Assembly (NCBI GenBank): GCA_001824635.1
Contig: MHYB01000058.1
Coordinates: 29,125-39,769, forward strand
Source: Planctomycetes bacterium GWF2_50_10
GTDB lineage: Bacteria > Planctomycetota > Phycisphaerae > Sedimentisphaerales > GWF2-50-10
DNA length: 10,645 nucleotides
Direction: 5' to 3'
Of the stretch, positions 5,397-10,645 are shown one piece after another (positions within the stretch are counted from its first letter, which is position 1; the number at the start of each line of letters is the position of its first letter). Below the pieces are notes generated by a model. That model worked only from the letters and a program-made list of their open reading frames with translations, searched no databases and was not told the DNA's origin. The position numbers and the translations under genes were made by a program.

Positions 5397-6861
5397 AGAG
5401 TTTTATCAAGACATACCTCGTATACTCACCCTGCTTAACCAGCAGAAGCACCGAATCCTTCGCCTTCCGCAGCGCCTTTGCGAACTCATCCGTATTCGCC
5501 ACAGGCGCCCTGTCTACCTCAATTATCAGTGTACCAGGCTGCAATCCCTCATCCGCTGCCGGCGAATCCTGTTCGACGCTCGCGATGATCACGCCCTTGC
5601 TTTCCTTGTATCCGAATCTGCTCGCAAGTTCCTCGGTAAGGTTCTGCACCCTGATACCGATTTTGCTGGTGTTATCCCCTTCGCCGCCGTTGCCCTGATC
5701 TTCAGTCTGGGTAGGCAGCTTGCCTATTGTAATCGTGATGGTCTTGGCTTTGCCCTCGCGGATCACTATCAGCGTCGCCTTCGACCCTGGCTCAAGCATC
5801 GCGACATGATTCCGAAACGCCGTCACGTCATCTGTAACTTCGTCGTTCATCTCAGTTATGACATCGCCGCGTTTAAGCCCAGCCTCCTCGGCCGGCGAAT
5901 CCGCGCTCACATCGCCGACCAGTATGCCCTTTTCGCTCTCCAGGCCAAGCTTCTTTGCAAGCTCGCCCGTAACCTGCTGCGGCACAATACCCATATACCC
6001 GCGCGTTACCGAACCCTTTTCGATCAGCTGCTTATACACATTCTTAGCCATGCTGATCGGTATCGCAAGACCGATACCCATATTTCCGCCGCTCTGGCTC
6101 AATATCGCCGTGTTGATTCCCACCACCTTGCCGTCAATATTCAGCAATGGCCCGCCCGAATTGCCGGGGTTAATCGCCGCGTCGGTCTGTATGAAATCTT
6201 CATAAGCAGTTATATTGAACCCGCTCCTGCCCTTGGCACTCACTATTCCCGCCGTCACCGTACTTGTCAGCCCAAACGGGTTGCCTATCGCCACCACCCA
6301 TTCACCAACCTGCAGCTTGTCCGAATCCCCAAGCTCAAGCAAAGGCAGATCGTTCGCATCCACTTTGATTACCGCAAGATCGGTAGGAGCATCAGTCCCG
6401 ATCACCTTAGCCTTCATCTCCCTGCCGTCAGTGAATTTCACCGTCACAGTATCAGCACCGGAAACCATATGACTATTTGTAATTATGTACCCATTTTTGG
6501 TAATCACAAACCCGCTACCCTGTCCGCGAACACGTCTCTTCTGTTGTTGCCTCGGCTGCTGGGGAACATTGAACCGGTGCCCCTGCGGACTCTGTGGCCC
6601 AAAAAATTTCTCAAACAGATCCCCAAAATCCTCACCCCCGCCGAACACCTCCCCGCCCTGGCCTGCGTCAACCTGCTTCTCCATGCTCACGCTCACCACC
6701 GCCGGCGAAGCCGACTTGGCGATCCGCGCAAAAACCGACCCGCTCTCCTTGAGGGCATCGACGTTGTTCGAAACACCCTCAGCAGCCCAAATACTTGTAT
6801 TTGCAAGAGATATGCAAATTATAGCAAATACGATTCTAATCCCTAACTTTGCCAACTTCAT
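5395..6861 (-). CDS. htrA: Do/DegP-family periplasmic serine protease (HtrA)
   Basis: This is an envelope quality-control protease/chaperone. I place the start at ATG 6861, which has AGGAG eight bases upstream; a GTG ten codons further up keeps the frame open but is less likely. The 488-residue product begins with a signal peptide (basic MKLAKLGIR, a hydrophobic run, cleavage near SIWAA, about residue 27). A Gly/Gln-rich flexible LA-loop-like region follows (about 67-116). The trypsin-like domain has His131 in TNSHMV, Asp161 in TDLAVIKV and Ser235 in GNSGGPL, a complete triad. Two PDZ domains follow (about 285-380 and 400-480), joined by an acidic Gly-rich linker (TEDQGNGGEGDN). Two PDZ domains fit DegP/DegQ rather than DegS. 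It appears monocistronic, with its own promoter region and terminator. Confidence 0.95.
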   Translation of the reverse strand: MKLAKLGIRIVFAIICISLANTSIWAAEGVSNNVDALKESGSVFARIAKSASPAVVSVSMEKQVDAGQGGEVFGGGEDFGDLFEKFFGPQSPQGHRFNVPQQPRQQQKRRVRGQGSGFVITKNGYIITNSHMVSGADTVTVKFTDGREMKAKVIGTDAPTDLAVIKVDANDLPLLELGDSDKLQVGEWVVAIGNPFGLTSTVTAGIVSAKGRSGFNITAYEDFIQTDAAINPGNSGGPLLNIDGKVVGINTAILSQSGGNMGIGLAIPISMAKNVYKQLIEKGSVTRGYMGIVPQQVTGELAKKLGLESEKGILVGDVSADSPAEEAGLKRGDVITEMNDEVTDDVTAFRNHVAMLEPGSKATLIVIREGKAKTITITIGKLPTQTEDQGNGGEGDNTSKIGIRVQNLTEELASRFGYKESKGVIIASVEQDSPAADEGLQPGTLIIEVDRAPVANTDEFAKALRKAKDSVLLLVKQGEYTRYVLIKL

Positions 6862-6988
6862 CCTGTCATCTCCTAAAATTTGTTTACACACCAGCCCAAT
6901 CAGGCGTTAATAGTACCACTTACGTCTAAACACGAAATTTGGTTCGCACATACCTGCCAAAAAATTTGCCCCGTACTCCCCAACCCAA

Positions 6989-7016
6989 ATTGTAGATAAT
7001 TTCAATGCACAGGCAA
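6989..7016 (-). promoter_or_regulatory. Candidate sigma70-type promoter for htrA
   Basis: On the minus strand TTGCCT (7016-7011) is followed after 16 bases by TACAAT (6994-6989), which matches the -10 consensus at 5 of 6 positions and the -35 at 4 of 6. It would give a 5' UTR of about 120 bases before the ATG at 6861. htrA genes are often under stress regulators, so another promoter type is possible. Confidence 0.35.
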
Positions 7017-7100
7017 GCTTATTCTTATTCCGCCCCACTGAACGCCAAACGCTCTTCCTATCCGCTATTTTGCCCCCCAAACACCCATCTTTTCTTCAAA

Positions 7101-7129
7101 TAATCAATAATCCTTAATCAATAATCAAT
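7101..7129. repeat. AATCAATAATCAAT word repeat
   Basis: The plus strand reads TAATCAATAATCC, TTAATCAATAATCAAT: four AATCAA words in 29 bases. It is similar in style to the other intergenic word repeats but uses a different word. Confidence 0.55.
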
Positions 7130-7188
7130 GAAACGCCCCCCTGATACCCCCCCAAAAAATCACTTGACATACTTTTTTACATGTACAA

Positions 7189-7201
7189 CAACTTGCGCAA
7201 G
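7189..7201. promoter_or_regulatory. Second copy of the palindromic core CAACTTGCGCAAG
   Basis: The 13-mer CAACTTGCGCAAG contains the 10-bp perfect palindrome CTTGCGCAAG. It is identical to the centre of the 26-bp palindrome 107 bp away, and a C6 run follows immediately. A pair of identical palindromic cores upstream of a gene suggests operators for a dimeric regulator, but no regulator is identified. Confidence 0.4.
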
Positions 7202-7241
7202 CCCCCCAAAATCCGCACTGCAACCCCAAAAAACCCACATT

Positions 7242-7275
7242 AAACTCAAAACTCCCCCTTCAAAACTCAAAACTT
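7242..7275. repeat. CAAAACTCAAAACT word repeat
   Basis: The plus strand reads AAACTCAAAACTCCC, CCTTCAAAACTCAAAACT: two copies of AAACTCAAAACT separated by a C-rich spacer. It is low-complexity and intergenic, close to the palindrome. Confidence 0.5.
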
Positions 7276-7290
7276 TTGCTCCCTCTACCC

Positions 7291-7316
7291 CTTTTCAACT
7301 TGCGCAAGTTGAAAAG
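7291..7316. promoter_or_regulatory. Perfect 26-bp palindrome between recA and htrA
   Basis: The left half is CTTTTCAACTTGC and the right half is its exact reverse complement, with the axis between 7303 and 7304 and no loop. No T-run follows on either strand, so it does not look like an intrinsic terminator. Its position is about 430 bp upstream of htrA and 120 bp downstream of recA. It could be an operator, a nucleoid or replication-related site, or a small mobile palindrome. Confidence 0.5.
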
Positions 7317-7375
7317 CTTGCCCCCCAAGCCTCTCTCATGCCTGAATAATGACAAGCTATATAACAAAATAACAT

Positions 7376-7421
7376 CAAAAAAGGCAAGGGGGACCGCATA
7401 TCCCGCCTTGCCTTTGTTTTT
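7376..7421 (-). terminator. Bidirectional-looking terminator after recA
   Basis: AAAGGCAAGG (7380-7389) pairs perfectly with CCTTGCCTTT (7406-7415). The loop contains a further GGGA/TCCC pairing. On the minus strand the hairpin ends in TTTTTT, and on the plus strand TTTGTTTTTT follows. It begins about 20 bp beyond the recA stop codon. Confidence 0.9.
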
Positions 7422-7436
7422 TAACATCGCGAGCTA

Positions 7437-8558
7437 TTAAGCCTGTGGCGCCTCGATCAAACCCTTCTTGATCAATATCTGCTTGCGTATCTCATCGGCC
7501 ACATCCTTGTTGGTTTCCAGGAACGTCTTTGCGTTATCTCGACCCTGGCCAAGCCGCACCGCGCCGTAATTGAGCCATGCGCCACTCTTTTCGATAACTT
7601 CGCAAGCTGTGCCGCTATCGACCAGGTCGCCGCTATAGCTTATGCCGCCGCTGAACATGATATCGAACTCCGCCTCGCGGAAAGGCGGGGCTATCTTGTT
7701 CTTGACCACGCGGGCCCTGACGCGGTTACCTATCGCCTCTTCATTAGTCTTTATCGTACTGATCCTGCGCACATCCAGCCGAACCGAACAGTAAAACTTC
7801 AGCGCGTTTCCGCCTGTCGTCGTTTCGGGATTACCGAACATCACACCGATCTTCATGCGTATCTGGTTGATGAATATCAGGCTCGTGCGGGTCTTGCTGA
7901 TGATACCCGTAAGTTTTCTCATCGCCTGGCTCATGAGCCTTGCCTGCAAGCCCATGTGCGAATCGCCCATTTCGCCCTGCATTTCAGCCGCCGGCACAAG
8001 AGCCGCGACCGAATCGACCACGATAACATCCACCGCGTTCGATTTCACAAGCATCTCGACGATATCCAGTGCCTGCTCGCCAGTATCCGGCTGTGAAACC
8101 AGCAGCGAACTTATATCCACGCCGATCTTCTTTGCCCAGGTCGTATCCAGGGCATGTTCGGCATCGACAAACGCGCACACTCCGCCAAGCTTCTGTGCCT
8201 GGGCGATAACGTGCAGCGCCAGCGTCGTCTTACCGGAAGATTCCGGCCCGAAAAATTCACATATACGGCCTCGCGGTATACCGTAGCCGCCAAGCGCGAT
8301 ATCCAGCGACAAGGCACCTGTGGGTATGCCGTCGATCTTGCGGTGCAGCGATTCATCCATCTGCATGATCGCGCCCTTGCCGAACTGCTTTTCTATCTGT
8401 GCCAGCGTCCTCTCCAGCGACGCGTTACGGCTCGTTACATCCTGCGATGCCACCTGCTCCTGCATTTTGCCTCTCGGGGCCTCTGCTGACTTTGATTCCT
8501 TTACTGCCGAAACCGGTGCCTCGGCCTTTTTTCCCTTTACTGGTGCTGCTTTTGCCAT
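7437..8558 (-). CDS. recA: Recombinase RecA
   Basis: RecA forms ATP-dependent filaments on single-stranded DNA for homologous recombination and SOS induction. The 373-residue product contains Walker [10 protein letters not shown] (104-112), VDAEHALD (131-138) and Walker B VIVVDSV (178-184). [22 protein letters not shown] (229-250) covers the L2 region, and KNKIAPPF lies at 287-294. The ATG at 8558 has GGAG six bases upstream. The canonical RecA N-terminus ([16 protein letters not shown]) begins only near residue 47. Before it lies an Ala/Lys/Pro-rich extension ([15 protein letters not shown] and beyond). An internal ATG at 8465 (residue 32) also has AGAGG before it and could give a shorter form. 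It follows thpR by 75 bp and may be cotranscribed. I see no LexA-type operator that I can name. Confidence 0.98.
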   Translation of the reverse strand: MAKAAPVKGKKAEAPVSAVKESKSAEAPRGKMQEQVASQDVTSRNASLERTLAQIEKQFGKGAIMQMDESLHRKIDGIPTGALSLDIALGGYGIPRGRICEFFGPESSGKTTLALHVIAQAQKLGGVCAFVDAEHALDTTWAKKIGVDISSLLVSQPDTGEQALDIVEMLVKSNAVDVIVVDSVAALVPAAEMQGEMGDSHMGLQARLMSQAMRKLTGIISKTRTSLIFINQIRMKIGVMFGNPETTTGGNALKFYCSVRLDVRRISTIKTNEEAIGNRVRARVVKNKIAPPFREAEFDIMFSGGISYSGDLVDSGTACEVIEKSGAWLNYGAVRLGQGRDNAKTFLETNKDVADEIRKQILIKKGLIEAPQA

Positions 8559-8633
8559 TTCTTTCTCCGACTATAAAAAGAGCTTGTATTACCTTGATTT
8601 TTGACTTTGCCCGATTGATTTAACCCGCCTGGA

Positions 8634-9191
8634 TTACTTCAGATCGTATCTTGCTAACAGGGTATAGATTGGAGCCGTCGCCGTCAACTGGCTTTTATAA
8701 ATTGATAACGCATTTACTTCAAATGTGCCGATTTTGACATTCTCATACCCCTTGGCCAGCTTGGAAATCTCTCCCGCCGCACGCATATCCCTCACCCGCC
8801 CAAGCGTCAAATGGCCCGCAAATTCCCGCTCTTCCTTTTCAATCCCGATTTGTTGAAGCGCATCATCCAGAGCCCCCGCCGCCTGGGCCAGGTGCTCCCG
8901 CCCTTCCCCAAGTCCAACCCAGATCACCTTTGCCGGCCGGCCGAACGTACCGACATTCTCTACCGCCAGTTCAAACCTCCCCAAACCGCAAGCCACATCC
9001 CGAACAGCCGAAAGCACATCCGGCAATTTTTCTTCCTCAAGCTCACCCATGAACTTGAGCGTCAGATGCATTAGCTCCGGCCTGACCCAGACGACCCCCT
9101 TTTGGGGGCCTTGTTTGCAAAGTTCCCCCTGCACCTGGGCCACCTTGTTGAGTATCTCTTCGCTAAGGTCAACAGCGATAAATACCCGCAT
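8634..9191 (-). CDS. thpR: RNA 2',3'-cyclic phosphodiesterase
   Basis: A 2H phosphoesterase of the LigT/ThpR family that opens 2',3'-cyclic phosphate ends on RNA. The 185-residue length is normal. Both catalytic HxT/S motifs are present: HLTLKFMG (42-49) and HLTLGRVRD (127-135), in a duplicated fold starting MRVFIAVDLS. The ATG has AGGAG eight bases upstream, placed in the 16-bp gap after the PfkB gene, so the two are cotranscribed. In many genomes ligT/thpR lies next to recombination or competence genes (cinA, recA), which fits recA next door. Confidence 0.93.
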   Translation of the reverse strand: MRVFIAVDLSEEILNKVAQVQGELCKQGPQKGVVWVRPELMHLTLKFMGELEEEKLPDVLSAVRDVACGLGRFELAVENVGTFGRPAKVIWVGLGEGREHLAQAAGALDDALQQIGIEKEEREFAGHLTLGRVRDMRAAGEISKLAKGYENVKIGTFEVNALSIYKSQLTATAPIYTLLARYDLK

Positions 9192-9207
9192 CCGCTCTGC
9201 TCCTGCA

Positions 9208-10113
9208 TTAAAATGTTATGAGGTCTTTGAGCAATCCAAGCCGACTTTCAATCGCATTCTTATTTAAATCCAGCAATCCATGTAGTGAAAACTGCTCGAT
9301 GGTATATGATGCCACAACCGTGCCGTACGCCATCGCCGATTTGAGCACGCCGACATCCGCGCTGCCCTGCTTGGCGATATATCCCATCACCGCACCCGCA
9401 AAAGAATCACCCGCGCCAGTCGGGTCTTTGACATTTGTGGTGGGGTAAGCCGGTAATATGAAATAGTTCCCTTTTTTATCTACCAGCATGGAGCCGTACT
9501 CCCCGCGCTTAATTATCACCACCTCCGGCCCCATATCCAAAATCGCCAGCGCCGCGGATATAATATTATGATGCTGAGCCAGCAGCCTTGCCTCACCATC
9601 ATTTATCACCAGCGCGTGCACCTTCTTAAGCAGTCCCTTGAGATCACCGAGCGAATTTTCGATCCACAGGTTCATCGTATCTGCCATGATGAAAGTGGGA
9701 TTGTGTATCTGCTCAAGTAATTGCTGCTGCAGAGCCGGCGCCGTATTTGCCAAGAACACAAACTTGCTGTCCGCAAACGCCGCCGGAACTACTGGCGGCT
9801 TTTCCGCAAGCACATTAAGCTCCACGCCTTCCGTCTTAGCCTCGTTCATCGAGCCGTGGTAAGACCCCGCCCACCGGAACGTTTTCGAGCCGTTCCTCAC
9901 CTCCAGCCCCATCAGATCCACATCCCTGCCTTTGAACACATCCGCCAGGTCGAACGGGCAATCGCACCCCACCACCCCCACAAACCGCACCGGCGCAAAA
10001 AACGATGCCGCCACACTGAAATAAACCGCCGACCCGCCCAGACAATTCTCACTAACCCCATGCGGCGTCTTAACTGTATCAATCCCGATAGAACCTGTTA
10101 CTAATAATGCCAT
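9208..10113 (-). CDS. PfkB-family (ribokinase-like) sugar or nucleoside kinase
   Basis: A cytoplasmic ATP-dependent small-molecule kinase of 301 residues, full length for the family. The substrate-side glycine pair is in LGGSAVYFS (25-33). The C-terminal signature DPTGAGDSFAGA (230-241) carries the anion-hole GAGD with the catalytic base Asp236. The substrate cannot be assigned from sequence reading. The ATG at 10113 has GGAG eleven bases upstream, somewhat far. It is the first gene of the likely pfkB-thpR-recA unit, with a small hairpin directly upstream. Confidence 0.9.
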   Translation of the reverse strand: MALLVTGSIGIDTVKTPHGVSENCLGGSAVYFSVAASFFAPVRFVGVVGCDCPFDLADVFKGRDVDLMGLEVRNGSKTFRWAGSYHGSMNEAKTEGVELNVLAEKPPVVPAAFADSKFVFLANTAPALQQQLLEQIHNPTFIMADTMNLWIENSLGDLKGLLKKVHALVINDGEARLLAQHHNIISAALAILDMGPEVVIIKRGEYGSMLVDKKGNYFILPAYPTTNVKDPTGAGDSFAGAVMGYIAKQGSADVGVLKSAMAYGTVVASYTIEQFSLHGLLDLNKNAIESRLGLLKDLITF

Positions 10114-10131
10114 ATGATCAAAACTCCGTGT

Positions 10132-10151
10132 ATTCCCCGCAACCGGAGAAT
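10132..10151. repeat. Small hairpin repeat before the PfkB gene
   Basis: ATTCCCCG (10132-10139), loop CAAC, CGGAGAAT (10144-10151) forms an 8-bp stem with one G-T pair on the minus strand. The following TCCAG resembles the ATCCAG flank of the palindrome at 1087-1112, so this may be a diverged member of the same dispersed class. On the minus strand it precedes the kinase ribosome binding site and could act in the 5' UTR. Confidence 0.45.
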
Positions 10152-10169
10152 CCAGCCTCTAAAATAAAT

Positions 10170-10457
10170 TTATACGTTTTCGTCAAAATATTTTGAGATG
10201 ATGGGCCAAGTACGGCCAATTAGCTCGTGCATTAGACCTGAAGCAATTACCGCCGTTTGGGCATTTAGATAAATATTATGCAAGAAAGGCACTTCGATCC
10301 TAAACGTTTTACGGCCACCATCATCTTTAATTTGCACTGGGTATTTAAGCCCCTCATCAATAGCTGGAATTCTTTTCTCAATGAGTTCGCAGTAGCTCGT
10401 TGCATCTGTGTTAGCATCAGTACTAACATGCAAATTGGTTGAACTCTTTTGCAACAA
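10170..10457 (-). pseudogene. Unrecognised 95-codon frame, probable 3' remnant
   Basis: This open frame lacks an ATG start and can begin only at TTG inside the preceding reading frame. It encodes LQKSSTNLHVSTDANTDATS, then SYCELIEKRIPAIDEGLKYPV, and a C-terminal part with FRIEVPFLHNIYLNAQTAVI and IGRTWPIISKYFDENV. The latter has the amino-acid balance of real protein. I do not recognise a family. It overlaps the nuclease-like frame by 35 bases in another phase, so the two may be fragments of one decayed gene, or it may be the tail of a second gene joined by deletion. Local GC is about 41%, lower than its neighbours. Confidence 0.4.
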
Positions 10458-10608
10458 CTAGTAACTCCTCGCCCAATATGGACGGATTTTGTGAAATCCA
10501 TTCTTGCAAATCATATCTTTCCCGTATGCCTGCTTCCGCAAAAGTGATACGATTCCATCGCACAGAGTGTTTTGTTGTTGGATCAACTCTAAAAATCGCC
10601 ATTTGCAT
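10423..10608 (-). pseudogene. Truncated N-terminus of a DUF4268/PD-(D/E)XK-nuclease-like protein
   Basis: The 61-codon frame starts ATG CAA ATG and encodes MAIFRVDPTTKHSVRWNRIT, then FAEAGIRERYDLQEWISQNP and SILGEELLVVAKEFNQF, then stops. The pattern 'F.E.GI.ER.DLQEWI..NP.ILGEELL.I.KEF' is what I recall at the start of DUF4268/DUF91-like nuclease proteins. Family members then continue with an RLDLLALD-type strand and a catalytic E-x-K core. None of these appears in any frame here, so the gene is truncated by deletion or frameshift. A GGGAG lies 12 bases before the first ATG. It is probably a relic of an accessory or defence-type gene. Confidence 0.55.
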
Positions 10609-10645
10609 ACTATTTATTTGCTCCCGAATTTACTCAGCGCAATAT

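Larger units (their letters stand above)
6862..7436. other. Long intergenic region between recA and htrA
   Basis: About 575 bp without a credible gene. It holds the recA terminator, two word-repeat blocks, several C6-7 runs (G-runs on the minus strand), a 26-bp perfect palindrome with a second core copy, a candidate htrA promoter and the htrA ribosome binding site. A 73-codon plus-strand frame at 7128-7349 is Pro/Thr/Lys-rich low-complexity sequence built from the C-runs and repeats, and I do not consider it a gene. Confidence 0.7.

Noticed and set aside
5371..6846. A 491-codon plus-strand open frame antisense to almost the whole of htrA
   Set aside because: It is Arg/His/Leu-rich with no recognisable motif, and has no ribosome binding site that I noticed. 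The opposite strand encodes a protease with an intact catalytic triad, signal peptide and PDZ domains. Long antisense frames arise readily from codon bias.
7164..7189. Plus-strand TTGACA as a promoter
   Set aside because: The -35 is perfect, but the only TATAAT-like hexamer (TACAAC) is 14 bases away, too close. There is no plus-strand gene to serve.
7141..7326. C6-7 runs as a G-quadruplex on the minus strand
   Set aside because: The runs are tens of bases apart, much further than usual G4 loop lengths.
7128..7349. A 73-codon plus-strand frame in the recA-htrA gap
   Set aside because: It is low-complexity Pro/Thr/Lys sequence made from C-runs and word repeats, and it spans the palindrome. 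I recognise no motif in it.
10429..10608. ATGCAAAT / ATTTGCAT inverted 8-mers flanking the nuclease-like fragment
   Set aside because: Eight A/T-rich bases in a 180-bp region are expected by chance, and no target duplication or transposase is present.

Overview
The window is a bacterial chromosomal segment in which every gene I can support lies on the minus strand, so transcription runs from right to left. The gene content is mostly housekeeping: recA, smpB, trpC, a phosphatidylserine synthase/decarboxylase pair, and a secreted HtrA/DegP protease. The protease signal peptide and the phosphatidylethanolamine (PE) pathway suggest a Gram-negative-type envelope. Most coding DNA is moderately GC-rich, TTG and GTG start codons occur, and the gaps carry short 'stuttering' word repeats. 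I associate this combination with Planctomycetota (Phycisphaerae-like) genomes, but that placement rests on remembered style and is a low-to-moderate confidence inference.

In transcription order, the right end (about 10170-10608) is a lower-GC stretch (about 41% by my count). It holds two overlapping short reading frames in different phases. The first resembles the N-terminus of a DUF4268/PD-(D/E)XK-type nuclease and stops before any catalytic core, so this looks like a decayed accessory gene. Next comes a compact cluster: a PfkB-family sugar kinase, the RNA 2',3'-cyclic phosphodiesterase thpR 16 bp later, and recA 75 bp further on. It closes with a clear hairpin terminator at 7380-7415.

A gap of about 575 bp (6862-7436) follows. 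It holds word repeats, a perfect 26-bp palindrome with a second copy of its core 107 bp away, and a candidate htrA promoter. htrA comes next and ends in a repeat and a rho-independent terminator.

The second tight cluster is psd, pssA and an MFS transporter, with gaps of 9 bp and 2 bp. Psd and PssA together convert CDP-diacylglycerol and serine to phosphatidylserine and then PE. The MFS protein is translationally close-coupled and may be a lipid-related exporter, which is a hypothesis only. Downstream come smpB (ribosome rescue), a DUF1844 protein, an isolated trpC, and the first 39 codons of an unrecognised membrane or exported protein running off the left edge.

The most unusual non-coding signal is a dispersed repeat family. 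A shared core, CCGAAACAAATTC or a close variant, usually preceded by TAAGCAC(TAAGC), follows the stop codons of trpC, the DUF1844 gene, smpB and htrA in the same orientation as the genes. In trpC and htrA the stop codon is itself part of the repeat. A related unit in opposite orientation supplies the stop of the MFS gene, and another word repeat overlaps the putative pssA start. I see no CRISPR array, insertion sequence, rRNA, tRNA or tmRNA gene in the window.
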